Origin: Paracoccus methylovorus
Lineage (GTDB): Bacteria; Pseudomonadota; Alphaproteobacteria; Rhodobacterales; Rhodobacteraceae
Length of the DNA stretch: 64,000 nt
Direction of reading: 5' to 3'
Assembly: GCF_016919705.1 (NCBI RefSeq)
Contig: NZ_CP070371.1
Location: 587,501-651,500 of the forward strand
A program made the position numbers and the translations under genes. Under the pieces are notes generated by a model. The model did not search any database and was not told the origin of the DNA. It saw nothing but the letters and a program-made list of their open reading frames with translations. Shown piece by piece: positions 39,921 to 48,458 of this stretch. Position 1 is the stretch's first letter, and every line of letters begins with the position of its first letter.

Positions 39921-41309
39921 ATGGCATCCGTCCTTATCAACCTTCTGATCTTTGCCGCGCTGATTGTCGCGCTGGTTCGCCTGCAAGGCGGGCAACTGTC
40001 GCTGTCGGTGCGGGTCTTCATCGCCCTTGTCCTGGGCACACTGTTCGGGATCGGGCTGCAACTTGTCTATGGCAACGACTCGCCGATGCTGCAAACCACG
40101 ATCGACTGGATCAACGTGGTCGGCAACGGCTATGTGCAATTGCTGCAAATGGTGGTGATGCCGCTGGTCTTTGCGGCGATCCTCAGCGCAGTGTCGCGGC
40201 TGCATGACGCCTCGGCGCTTGGGCGGATCTCGGTGCTGACCCTTGGCACGCTGCTTATCACCACGACGATCGCGGCCTTTGTCGGCGTGGTCATGTCGCT
40301 GGCCTTCGGCCTGACTGCCGAAGGGCTCGCTCAGGGCGCGGCTGAAACCGCTAGGCTGACTGCGCTGGAAACCAACTATGCGCCCCGGGTCGCCGATCTG
40401 ACGGTGCCGCAACTGCTTTTGTCCTTCATCCCGAAGAACCCCTTTGCCGATCTGACCGGGGCCAACCCGACCTCGATCATCGCGGTGGTGGTGTTCGCCG
40501 CTTTCCTGGGCGTCGCCGCCATTCGCCTGCTGCGCCGCGACCCGGAAAAAGGCCGCAGCCTGCTGAACCTGATCGATATCCTGCAGGCCTGGATCGGCCA
40601 GTTGGTGCGGCTGATCATGATTCTAACCCCCTATGGCGTCATGGCGCTGATGACCAAGATGGCGGCGACCTCTAACGCGGCCGATATCCTGAGTCTTGGC
40701 AAGTTCGTCATCGCCTCCTATGTGGGTCTCGCGATCATGTTCGTGGTGCATGGCGTGCTGTTGACCCTGACCGGGGTGAACCCGCTGACCTTCTTTCGCA
40801 AGATCGTCCCGGCGCTCAGCTTTGCCTTCTCAAGCCGCTCCAGCGCCGCGACCATCCCCCTGAACGTCGAGATCCAGACCCGCCGGCTGGGCGTGCCGCC
40901 GACCATCGCTTCGTTCTCGGCCTCGTTCGGGGCGACCATCGGTCAGAACGGCTGCGCCGGGCTGTATCCGGCGATGCTGGCGGTGATGGTCGCACCGACC
41001 GTGGGCATCAATCCGCTCGATCCGGCCTGGATCATGACGCTCCTGGCCATCGTCACGCTGTCCTCGGCCGGGGTCGCGGGCGTGGGCGGCGGGGCCACGA
41101 TGGCGGCGCTGATCGTGCTTCCGGCCATGGGCTTGCCGGTGACGTTGGTGGCACTGCTGATCTCGGTCGAACCGCTCATCGACATGGGCCGTACGGCCCT
41201 GAATGTCTCGGGCTCGATGACCGCGGGCACGGTCACGTCCCAGATCCTCGGCCAGACCGACAAGGCCGTCTTGCAAAGCCGGGACGAAAGCGGCCTGCAA
41301 AACGCCTGA
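39921..41309 (+). CDS. Dicarboxylate/amino acid:cation symporter (TcyP-like, L-cystine)
   Basis: This 462-residue membrane protein is a DAACS-family symporter with eight spans and two re-entrant loops. The serine-rich hairpin [18 protein letters not shown] and the [19 protein letters not shown] and [20 protein letters not shown] segments are closest to the cystine carriers TcyP/YdjN. A role in cystine import would link to sulfur metabolism in the window (cysD-cysNC, yeiH), though these are not adjacent. GGAGA lies 7 bases before the ATG. Confidence 0.85.
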   Translation: MASVLINLLIFAALIVALVRLQGGQLSLSVRVFIALVLGTLFGIGLQLVYGNDSPMLQTTIDWINVVGNGYVQLLQMVVMPLVFAAILSAVSRLHDASALGRISVLTLGTLLITTTIAAFVGVVMSLAFGLTAEGLAQGAAETARLTALETNYAPRVADLTVPQLLLSFIPKNPFADLTGANPTSIIAVVVFAAFLGVAAIRLLRRDPEKGRSLLNLIDILQAWIGQLVRLIMILTPYGVMALMTKMAATSNAADILSLGKFVIASYVGLAIMFVVHGVLLTLTGVNPLTFFRKIVPALSFAFSSRSSAATIPLNVEIQTRRLGVPPTIASFSASFGATIGQNGCAGLYPAMLAVMVAPTVGINPLDPAWIMTLLAIVTLSSAGVAGVGGGATMAALIVLPAMGLPVTLVALLISVEPLIDMGRTALNVSGSMTAGTVTSQILGQTDKAVLQSRDESGLQNA

Positions 41310-41318
41310 AAAACACCA

Positions 41319-41354
41319 CCCGGCGCTGCCAAACCGCGCGGCGCCGGGCTTCTT
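41319..41354. terminator. Terminator after the symporter gene
   Basis: CCCGGCGC and GCGCCGGG form an 8-bp stem followed by CTTCTTCGTT. It lies between convergent genes. Confidence 0.65.
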
Positions 41355-41395
41355 CGTTGCCCAAATACCCATGCAACGGTCCCGTTCATGCCGGT

Positions 41396-42325
41396 TCAGC
41401 CAAATGCCTCGCGAACCGCGCTCTTTGACAGTGCCACCAGCTTTTCCCGCAGCCGCATCGCCAGCGGCGACAGGGGCCGGCGTTTCAGGTCCAGCAGGTA
41501 ATAAGGCGAAACACGGATCTCATGCGGCACCTGCAACATGGTGAACCCCGCCCCGACCGGGGGCCGGATCAGCAGTTCCGCCACTTCCTCGGACATCGGC
41601 GCAACCGCGTCGCTTTGCGCCAGATAGGCGATGGTCAGCAGCAGCGAAGGGCTGTTGACGATATTCGTCGGCTCGGACAGGCCGACACCGGCAAAGGCGG
41701 CCAGTGCCGCCTCGCGGATCGGTGCGCCGCGTTGCTGCATGATCCACTCTTGCCCGGCCAGTTCGGTCAGCGTGACCGAGGCCGAACGGCCCAACGGATG
41801 GCTGGCCCGCACCAGAAAGGCCACCTTCTCGTCGCGCATCGGCAGGATGTTGAAATCCTGACTGTCGAATTCCGGCAAGATACGGGCCAGCACGAAATCC
41901 ATTTCCCCCGCCGCCAGATGCCGCAGCAATTCGCGTGACGGCATGACATCGACGGTGATGTCGGCCTCCCGAGCGTCCTGCTTGATCTCGCGGATGGCCG
42001 AAACGAGATAGCTAACCGCTGGCCCCGTCACCGCGCCGACCCGCAGTGCGCCGCCGACCCCTTCGCGCAGCGCCTGCACATCCGCCGCCATGCTGAACAT
42101 CTCGCGCAGGACCACGCGGGCACGGCGCAGAACCGCCCGGCCGATCTCGGTGGGCTCCATGCCCTTGGGCTGGCGCAAAAACAGCTGCGCGCCGATCTGG
42201 TTCTCGATCTCGGCCAGCATGCGCGAGGCGGCGGGCTGGGTCATGCCCACCCGCTCGGCCGCAAGTTGTAGCTGACCGCTCTCGGCGATCTGCTGGATCA
42301 GACGCAACTGGGCGGGCTTCAGCAT
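41396..42325 (-). CDS. LysR-family regulator (GbpR type) of the sugar-acid operon
   Basis: This 309-residue LysR protein has a winged helix (KPAQLRLIQQIAESGQLQLA, MTQPAASRMLAEIENQIG) and an effector domain. It resembles GbpR, which controls galactose/arabinose uptake and catabolism in Agrobacterium and Azospirillum, and it is divergent from genes for exactly that pathway. ATG at MLKPAQLR was chosen to fit family N termini; a TTG 14 codons earlier (42367) is also open. The inducer is probably a pentose/hexose or its lactone, inferred from context. Confidence 0.8.
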   Translation of the reverse strand: MLKPAQLRLIQQIAESGQLQLAAERVGMTQPAASRMLAEIENQIGAQLFLRQPKGMEPTEIGRAVLRRARVVLREMFSMAADVQALREGVGGALRVGAVTGPAVSYLVSAIREIKQDAREADITVDVMPSRELLRHLAAGEMDFVLARILPEFDSQDFNILPMRDEKVAFLVRASHPLGRSASVTLTELAGQEWIMQQRGAPIREAALAAFAGVGLSEPTNIVNSPSLLLTIAYLAQSDAVAPMSEEVAELLIRPPVGAGFTMLQVPHEIRVSPYYLLDLKRRPLSPLAMRLREKLVALSKSAVREAFG

Positions 42326-42374
42326 CAGGCGGGCAGGAGGCAAGGCTATGACAATTCCGATATGCAAATTGCAG

Positions 42375-42395
42375 ATGATGTAATTTTACCATCAT
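42375..42395. promoter_or_regulatory. LysR T-N11-A operator for the arabinose/galactose operon
   Basis: ATGAT-N11-ATCAT (ATGATG TAATTTTAC CATCAT) is a perfect dyad of the classic LysR form, located in the AT-rich gap between the divergent regulator and the AraD1-like gene. It is the likely site of the adjacent regulator. Confidence 0.65.
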
Positions 42396-42500
42396 GTTGT
42401 TTCATGGCTAGATCAAGCGCAACCGTCAGGAAGGGGCATCTATGCTGCCGTGTCATGGGCACGCCCCGGCAGTCTGACCGATCGTAACGGGGGTCCAGCC

Positions 42501-43493
42501 ATGTTTCTGTCGCAACTGCTTTTGCCGGACGGAGGGCGCGCCGTCGCCCTGCGGCGCGACGATGTGCAGGCGCATCTGGTTCCGTCCGCGGAAACCACGC
42601 GTGAACTGGCGCTCGCAGCCATTGTCGCGGGGCGTGGACTGGCTGATGAGGTCGCGCAGCGCGGACAGGGTGCGACAGTAGACCTGCAGGCGGCGCTGGC
42701 CGAGGGACGTGTCCTGCCGCCGCTTGATCACCCCGATCCCGCCCATATGCTGCTGACCGGCACCGGGCTTACCCATCTGGGCTCGGCGGCGACGCGGGAC
42801 GCCATGCATGGCGCACCCGACATGGGTGAGTTGACCGACAGCATGAAGATGTTCCGCATGGGGTTGGAGGGCGGCAAGCCCCGCCGGGATGAGGTGGGTG
42901 TGCAGCCCGAATGGTTCTATAAGGGCAACGGACATGCGGTCGCCGCACCGGGCCGCGCGCTGACCTCGCCTGCTTTCGCGCTCGATGCCGGAGAAGAGCC
43001 GGAGATCGCCGGGCTTTACCTGATCGGGCCGGACGGCACACCCTTTCGGCTGGGCTTTGCGCTTGGCAACGAATTCTCGGATCATGTGACCGAGCGGGGC
43101 AACTACCTGTGGCTTGCCCATTCCAAATTGCGCCCCGCAAGCTTTGGCCCCGAGCTGCGTCTGGGCGATCTGCCGCCCGATGTCCAAGGCACCAGCCGCA
43201 TCCTGCGCCAAGGCAAGGTGCTGTGGGAAAAACCGTTTCTTTCAGGCGAGGCGAACATGTCGCACAGCCTCGCCAATCTTGAGCATCACCATTTCAAGTA
43301 TCCGATCTTTCGCCAACCGGGCGACGTGCATGTACATTTCTTCGGCACCGCGACCCTGTCCTTTGCCGATGGCATCCGGGTTGAGCCGGACGATATCTTC
43401 GAGATCGAAGCCCCCGCGCTCGGTTTGCCGTTGCGCAACCCGGTGGTGCTGGACGCACCCGGCGAACCCCTGACCCGCGTCGAGGTGCTGTAA
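42501..43493 (+). CDS. araD1: AraD1/GguC-family protein (fumarylacetoacetase-like sugar acid dehydratase)
   Basis: This 330-residue protein belongs to the AraD1/GguC family of the fumarylacetoacetate hydrolase superfamily. AraD1 converts 2-keto-3-deoxy-L-arabonate towards 2-oxoglutarate semialdehyde, or acts on related sugar acids; GguC is encoded with the galactose/arabinose ABC genes of Agrobacterium. Segments such as GVQPEWFYKGNG, EEPEIAGLYLIGPDG, GNEFSDHVTE and HVHFFGTATLSFADG are typical. The ATG follows GGGGGT; upstream in-frame codons are not supported. First gene of a three-gene operon whose members overlap by one base. Confidence 0.85.
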   Translation: MFLSQLLLPDGGRAVALRRDDVQAHLVPSAETTRELALAAIVAGRGLADEVAQRGQGATVDLQAALAEGRVLPPLDHPDPAHMLLTGTGLTHLGSAATRDAMHGAPDMGELTDSMKMFRMGLEGGKPRRDEVGVQPEWFYKGNGHAVAAPGRALTSPAFALDAGEEPEIAGLYLIGPDGTPFRLGFALGNEFSDHVTERGNYLWLAHSKLRPASFGPELRLGDLPPDVQGTSRILRQGKVLWEKPFLSGEANMSHSLANLEHHHFKYPIFRQPGDVHVHFFGTATLSFADGIRVEPDDIFEIEAPALGLPLRNPVVLDAPGEPLTRVEVL

Positions 43494-45241
43494 TGACCAA
43501 GCCGTTCACCCCCGCGCCATGGCCGCGCAAACTGCGCTCGCAGCATTGGTACGGCGGTCAATCGCGTGACACGATCTATCATCGAGGTTGGTTGAAGAAT
43601 CAGGGATATCCGCATGATTTATTTGATGGAAGGCCGGTTATCGGTATCCTGAATACTTGGTCCGACCTGACGCCTTGCAACGGCCATCTGCGCGAGCTTG
43701 CGGAAAAGGTGAAGGCCGGCGTCTGGGAGGCCGGTGGATTTCCTCTGGAAGTGCCGGTGTTCTCGGCCAGTGAAAACAGTTATCGCCCAACCGCGATGAT
43801 GTATCGCAACCTTGCCGCCATGGCGGTCGAAGAGGCGATGCGCGGCCAGCCCATCGACGGCGCGGTGCTGCTGGTGGGCTGCGACAAGACCACCCCCAGC
43901 CTGCTTATGGGCGCGGCCTCGACCGATATCCCCTCGATCGTCGTCACGGGCGGGCCGATGCTGAACGGCTGGTTTCAGGGCGAACGCATCGGCTCGGGCA
44001 CGCATTTGTGGAAGTTCTCCGAGGCCGTAAAGGCCGGCGAGATGACGCAGGCCGAGTTTCTTGAGGCCGAGGCGTCGATGAGCCGCTCGACCGGCACCTG
44101 CAACACCATGGGCACGGCCTCGACCATGGCGAGCATGGCCGAGGCGCTGGGGATGGCGCTTTCGGGCAATGCCGCGATCCCGGCAGTCGACAGCCGCCGC
44201 CGCGTCATGGCGCAACTGACCGGGCGGCGCATCGTGCAGATGGTCAAGGACGACCTGAAGCCCAGCGACGTGCTGACCCGTGCTGCGTTCGAGAACGCAG
44301 TTCGCACCAACGGTGCCATCGGCGGCTCGACCAACGCGGTCATCCATCTGCTGGCCTTGGCTGGCAGGGTCGGCGTCGATCTGACCTTGGAGGATTGGGA
44401 CCGGCTGGGCCGAGACGTGCCGACCATCGTGAACCTGATGCCCTCGGGGCAGTATCTTATGGAAGAATTCTTTTATGCCGGTGGTTTGCCGGTCGTTCTT
44501 AAGCGGTTGGGCGAAGCTGGGCTGTTGAACCGCGATGCGCTGACCGTCTCGGGAAGCACGATCTGGGACGAGGTGCGTGAGGCGCGCAACTGGAACGAAG
44601 AGGTGATCCTGCCCGCCGACAAGCCGCTGACCGCGCATGGCGGCATCGCGGTGCTGCGCGGCAATCTGGCGCCGGATGGCGCGGTACTGAAACCCTCGGC
44701 CGCCAGCCCGCATCTGATGCGCCACCGTGGTCGCGCTGTGGTCTTCGAGGATATCGACGACTACAAGGCACGTATCGACGACGAGGATCTGGACATAGAT
44801 GAGACCTGCGTCATGGTGCTGAAGATGTGCGGCCCGCGCGGCTATCCCGGCATGGCCGAAGTCGGCAATATGGGCCTGCCCTCCAAGGTGCTGCGCAAGG
44901 GTATCACCGATATGGTGCGGATCTCGGATGCGCGAATGTCCGGCACGGCCTATGGCACTGTGGTCCTGCATGTGTCGCCCGAGGCGGCGCGCGGCGGGCC
45001 CCTGGCAATCGTTCGCACTGGTGACATGATCGAGCTTGACGTGACGGCCCGCCGGCTGCATCTGGACCTGCCCGAGGCAGAGATCACCCGCCGCCTGGCC
45101 GAATGGCAGAACCCGGCGCCGCGACCGCAGGGCGGCTATGCGCAATTGTTCCACGATCACGTCGAGGGGGCCGAGACCGGTGCCGATTTCGACTTCCTGC
45201 GCGGTTGCCGGGGTCGCGAGGTCGGAAAGGACAGCCACTGA
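43493..45241 (+). CDS. araC: L-arabonate dehydratase (IlvD/Edd family)
   Basis: This 582-residue dehydratase removes water from a sugar acid, most likely L-arabonate (and D-fuconate or D-galactonate), giving the 2-keto-3-deoxy acid. Cluster ligands of the [2Fe-2S] IlvD/Edd enzymes are seen at Cys62 (LTPCNGHL), Cys130 (GCDKTTPS) and Cys203 (TGTCNTMGTAS); Lys132 is the usual Mg-coordinating lysine. SENSYRPTAMMY and DARMSGTAYGTVVLHVSPEA are further hallmarks. The pentonate dehydratase subgroup fits the length and the neighbours. The symbol follows Azospirillum usage and is not the E. coli AraC regulator. Start overlaps the previous stop (TAATG). Confidence 0.88.
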   Translation: MTKPFTPAPWPRKLRSQHWYGGQSRDTIYHRGWLKNQGYPHDLFDGRPVIGILNTWSDLTPCNGHLRELAEKVKAGVWEAGGFPLEVPVFSASENSYRPTAMMYRNLAAMAVEEAMRGQPIDGAVLLVGCDKTTPSLLMGAASTDIPSIVVTGGPMLNGWFQGERIGSGTHLWKFSEAVKAGEMTQAEFLEAEASMSRSTGTCNTMGTASTMASMAEALGMALSGNAAIPAVDSRRRVMAQLTGRRIVQMVKDDLKPSDVLTRAAFENAVRTNGAIGGSTNAVIHLLALAGRVGVDLTLEDWDRLGRDVPTIVNLMPSGQYLMEEFFYAGGLPVVLKRLGEAGLLNRDALTVSGSTIWDEVREARNWNEEVILPADKPLTAHGGIAVLRGNLAPDGAVLKPSAASPHLMRHRGRAVVFEDIDDYKARIDDEDLDIDETCVMVLKMCGPRGYPGMAEVGNMGLPSKVLRKGITDMVRISDARMSGTAYGTVVLHVSPEAARGGPLAIVRTGDMIELDVTARRLHLDLPEAEITRRLAEWQNPAPRPQGGYAQLFHDHVEGAETGADFDFLRGCRGREVGKDSH

Positions 45242-46152
45242 TGCGGATCGCGCTTGTCGGTATCGGAAAGATCGCTTTGGACCAGCATGTTCCGGCGATT
45301 TCCTCGTCTCCCGACTGGGAGCTGGCCGCCACGGTTTCGCGCCATGGCCGGGTCGAAGGGGTGGAGGGCTTTACCTCGGTGGACGAGATGGTCGCGGCCC
45401 GGCCGGATATCGCGGTGGTTTCGCTTTGCTTGCCGCCGGTGCCGCGTTTCGCCGCCGCCCAAGCGGCTTTGCGGGCCGGCCGGCATGTCATGCTGGAAAA
45501 GCCGCCCGGAGCCACGCTTGCCGAAGTGCAGGCGCTTGAGGCGCTGGCGCGGGCGCAGGGCGTAACCCTGTTTACAACCTGGCATTCGCGCGAGGCAAAG
45601 GCGGTGGCAGCGGCGAAACGCTGGCTGCAGGGGCGGCGCATCGAAAGCGGGCGGATCATCTGGCGCGAGGATGTGCGGGCATGGCATCCCGGACAGGATT
45701 GGATCTTTGCGGCGGGCGGCATGGGGGTTTTCGATCCCGGCATAAATGCACTGTCGATCCTGACCCATATCCTGCCCGAGCCGGTGCATGTGACTGGCTG
45801 CGAAATGGACGTTCCTGCCAACCGTCAGGCCCCGATTGCGGCGCGGCTGCAACTAAGCCAAGGCATCACGGCAGATTTTGATTTTCGCCAACAGGGCAAG
45901 CAGACTTGGGACATGGAGTTTCAAACCGACGGCGGACATCTGGCGCTGTGGCTGGGGGGCAACCTGCTGGAGATCGACGGCCAACCTGCGGGCGGCGAAG
46001 ACACCATTATGGGCGAATATCCGGCGCTTTATGCCCGCATGGCGGCTTTGCTGCGCGAGGGCGCTTCGGATGTGGATCTGTCGCCCATGGTGCTGGTCGC
46101 GGATGCCTTTACGCTTGCCTGCCGCAATGTCGTGGAGCCCTTTGTATTCTGA
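45241..46152 (+). CDS. araA: L-arabinose/D-galactose 1-dehydrogenase (Gfo/Idh/MocA family)
   Basis: This 303-residue NAD(P)-dependent dehydrogenase oxidises the sugar at C1 to the lactone, the first step of the non-phosphorylating arabinose/galactose route. The Rossmann motif is MRIALVGIGKIALDQHVPAI; the EKP motif (Glu86-Lys87) and the GMGVFDPGINALS active-site helix match AraA/galactose dehydrogenases of Azospirillum, Rhizobium and Pseudomonas. It overlaps the dehydratase stop (TGATG). Lactonase and the final semialdehyde dehydrogenase of the pathway are not in the window. The symbol follows Azospirillum naming. Confidence 0.86.
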   Translation: MRIALVGIGKIALDQHVPAISSSPDWELAATVSRHGRVEGVEGFTSVDEMVAARPDIAVVSLCLPPVPRFAAAQAALRAGRHVMLEKPPGATLAEVQALEALARAQGVTLFTTWHSREAKAVAAAKRWLQGRRIESGRIIWREDVRAWHPGQDWIFAAGGMGVFDPGINALSILTHILPEPVHVTGCEMDVPANRQAPIAARLQLSQGITADFDFRQQGKQTWDMEFQTDGGHLALWLGGNLLEIDGQPAGGEDTIMGEYPALYARMAALLREGASDVDLSPMVLVADAFTLACRNVVEPFVF

Positions 46153-46218
46153 TAGCTTTTGGGTGAAGGCCGGGTCGTCCGGCATTTTGCCGGCTCTCCA
46201 CAGCGCGAAGCCTGCAGG

Positions 46219-47181
46219 TTATAAGACGGCTGTTTCGGGTGCGGCCTCGAAGGCCTCGGCGATTTCTGCCTCGGAGCAGCCGTTAGCCAGCATCGCCGCC
46301 AACAGGATACGCGCCTGACCGGGGCGAAGAAGCCGGGCGTGGATAGCGCCGGCACGCCGCATGTCGTGCCCGCCGCCGCCGCCGCCATAGATCGGCGACA
46401 GCAATCCTTCGGGCACGCGGCTGGACACGACCACCACGGCGCCTTGCGCACGCGCGCGCGCGATTGCACCCACCAGTTCGGGCGTCGCATTGCCCGAACC
46501 AAGCGCCGAGATAACGATACCGCGCGCGCCGGCGGCAAGGCTGGCCTCCAGATGCAGCCCGTCGCTGCCGGGATGGGTGGCGACGATGTCGACGCGCAGG
46601 TCTGCGACCGACGCGGGCAAGGGACGGGTTATGGTTGCGCATTCCTCGGCAACGCGACGAAAGGCGTCGGGCGCGTCCGAGGTGAACTTGTAAAGCCCCC
46701 AGACCGGCAACAACCGACCGCCAAAGGCCAATGTCACACCGCCCTGCTGTGGTGGTTGCAGCGCTGCATTGACGGCATCGGCCAGATTGCGCGCCCCGTC
46801 CGAGCGCGGATGGTCCGAGGCGAACTGCGCCCCGGTAAATACGACCGGCTTACGAGGTGCGTGCTGCAACTGCACCAACAGGGCCGTTTCTTCCATCGCA
46901 TCGGTGCCATGCAGCGCGATGACGCCGGCGATGTCGGGATCGGCCAACTCCGCCGCCACCGCATCGCTGATGCGCTGCATATCCGCAAGCGTCAGACTGG
47001 CCGAATCCTTGGCCAATACCTCCTGCGGGCGCAGGTCGACCGCCAGGGGCGGCAGCAGCGCCAGCAGATCCCCGGCCCCCAGACGCGGGCTGGCGGCGCC
47101 GTCCGCGCCTTGGCTGCTGGCGATGGTGCCGCCGGTGGCAAGGACAGCCAGCAACGGAATCCGTCTGGTTCCGACACGCAT
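46219..47181 (-). CDS. Asparaginase-family amidohydrolase
   Basis: This 320-residue enzyme hydrolyses L-asparagine (perhaps glutamine) to the acid and ammonia. Both catalytic threonine motifs are present: LAVLATGGTIASS near the N terminus and VIALHGTDAMEETALLV with its Thr-Asp pair. No signal peptide is seen, so it is cytoplasmic, which fits the type I localisation. A ribosome binding site AGGGAGGA lies 12-13 bases before the ATG, a little far. It follows a FadR-type regulator on the same strand. Confidence 0.87.
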   Translation of the reverse strand: MRVGTRRIPLLAVLATGGTIASSQGADGAASPRLGAGDLLALLPPLAVDLRPQEVLAKDSASLTLADMQRISDAVAAELADPDIAGVIALHGTDAMEETALLVQLQHAPRKPVVFTGAQFASDHPRSDGARNLADAVNAALQPPQQGGVTLAFGGRLLPVWGLYKFTSDAPDAFRRVAEECATITRPLPASVADLRVDIVATHPGSDGLHLEASLAAGARGIVISALGSGNATPELVGAIARARAQGAVVVVSSRVPEGLLSPIYGGGGGGHDMRRAGAIHARLLRPGQARILLAAMLANGCSEAEIAEAFEAAPETAVL

Positions 47182-47242
47182 GGGTCGCGCAATCCTCCCT
47201 AGCAGATCTGTGGCCGATCAGACTTGTCCGCTTTGCCACAAT

Positions 47243-47253
47243 CTGTCTGACAG
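47243..47253. promoter_or_regulatory. Palindrome upstream of the asparaginase gene
   Basis: CTGTC-T-GACAG is a perfect 11-bp dyad about 60-70 bp before the asparaginase start. It is a candidate operator for the neighbouring FadR-type regulator, whose own leader also has TGTCAGG-CGCA-CCTGTCA (about 48103-48120). Speculative. Confidence 0.35.
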
Positions 47254-47372
47254 CTTGCGATTATCACAGCAGACGGCAGGGTCAAGCCACCCATCGGCGG
47301 CGCCGGCATGATCTTGCGGGTTAAGGCCGAAAGTCGACCGATCATTACCCTGATTGCCGGAAAGCCGGAAGA

Positions 47373-48086
47373 TCACGAATTGGCGGGGTGCTGGCTGATG
47401 ATCCGGGACATGGTCTGTTCGACCTCGTTCAGGTGATCGCGCATGGCGGTGCAGGCCTCGGTCTCAGAGCCTGCGGCGATCGCCTCGGCGATGCGGCGGT
47501 GTTCGTGATTCGAGGTAATGCGGCGATCCGCCATCAGGTTCACCAGTTCGGACTGGCGCATCAGCGCGTCGCGGGCGTCGGTGACGATGCGGACGAACAG
47601 CCGGTTGCGGGCGGCCTCGGCGATCAGGCAATGGAAATCCGAATCCAACCGCACCCACTTCAACGCATCCTCCTGCCGCTCCATGCTGTCGCATAGCTGC
47701 AAAAGCCGGGCCATATCCTCGTCGCTGCGGCGCAGGGCGGCCCAGCCGGCGGCGGGGATTTCGATAAAGGGACGGGCCTCGACCAGTTCGCGCGCCGAGT
47801 AATTGCCATAGGCAAGCTCGATGGATTGCCGGTCCGCGATCACGAAACTGCCGCTGCCGCTGCGGCTGCGGGTCAGGCCCAGCGTCTGCAACGAACGCAT
47901 GGCTTCGCGGATGATGGGTCGGCTGACGCCGTAATGCTCGGCCAGCTTGGCCTCGGAAGGCAGCCGGATGCCGACCGGCAAATGGCCGGCCAATATTGCG
48001 CCTCTCAGGTCTTCGAACACCGTTTCGGCGGCGTTTTTCCGACTGACCGGGCTCTTTTGGGACAACCAATCAGCCACTTTGTTCAT
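47373..48086 (-). CDS. FadR/GntR-family regulator (FCD domain)
   Basis: This 237-residue regulator has a GntR winged helix (PSEAKLAEHYGVSRPIIREA, residues about 40-60) and an FCD helical effector domain with DSDFHCLIAEAARN. In this subfamily regulators often act on sugar-acid or amino-acid catabolism. It lies upstream of and in line with the asparaginase gene, so that gene or the sugar-acid operon beyond it may be the target. ATG at MNKVADWLSQ was chosen over an upstream in-frame codon. Confidence 0.85.
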   Translation of the reverse strand: MNKVADWLSQKSPVSRKNAAETVFEDLRGAILAGHLPVGIRLPSEAKLAEHYGVSRPIIREAMRSLQTLGLTRSRSGSGSFVIADRQSIELAYGNYSARELVEARPFIEIPAAGWAALRRSDEDMARLLQLCDSMERQEDALKWVRLDSDFHCLIAEAARNRLFVRIVTDARDALMRQSELVNLMADRRITSNHEHRRIAEAIAAGSETEACTAMRDHLNEVEQTMSRIISQHPANS

Positions 48087-48144
48087 GGCGCCAATGTTGC
48101 ATGTCAGGCGCACCTGTCAACCCATGCCGTCGGGTGGCGGGTTA

Positions 48145-48225
48145 CTACCAATAAAGAACGGCGGCGGCGATCAGCCCGACAAGCCCGGCAATTTGCGCCA
48201 TGAAAATCAAATGATAGGCTTTCAT
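48145..48225 (-). CDS. Small membrane peptide, 26 residues (candidate)
   Basis: A short frame encodes a 26-residue peptide: a polar MKAYH start, then a continuous hydrophobic helix (LIFMAQIAGLVGLIAAAVLY) and a terminal Trp before TAG. GCGGAG lies about 10 bases before the ATG. The composition is what a single-span small membrane protein should look like, and the frame sits alone in a gap, 59 bp before the FadR gene on the same strand. No family is recognised. Conservation in relatives would decide whether it is real. Confidence 0.45.
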   Translation of the reverse strand: MKAYHLIFMAQIAGLVGLIAAAVLYW

Positions 48226-48458
48226 CCGCGTGCTCCGCGTCAGAATCCGAAAATACTGTCTTTCATCCTGATAGCACCCGCCGGGCATGAAAAGACCCAA
48301 TCCAAATGCGACAAACATTTATCAATCCCTGCCGGGTGCGCTGAGTGAAGGTTGCACTTGCCCGGCAGGCATGGCAAGTAACGCGCCGTGGCGGCGAGTG
48401 AGTCTGGTGCGATTCTGCGCCCGCGTTCCCTATATCTGACATATTCACAGGTTCTCCG
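48226..48458. other. Intergenic region before the Bcr/CflA gene
   Basis: Between the small peptide frame and the exporter gene there are no supported genes. A repeated GCCGGG/CCCGGC pattern could form a weak hairpin: CCCGCCGGGCA at about 48285 and TGCCCGGCAGG at about 48357. The sequence just before the exporter start has only a weak ribosome binding site. Confidence 0.4.

Noticed and set aside
39481..39927. 148-codon minus-strand frame between the GlcG/HbpS gene and the symporter gene
   Set aside because: It runs into the GlcG/HbpS coding region in another frame and has no ribosome binding site.
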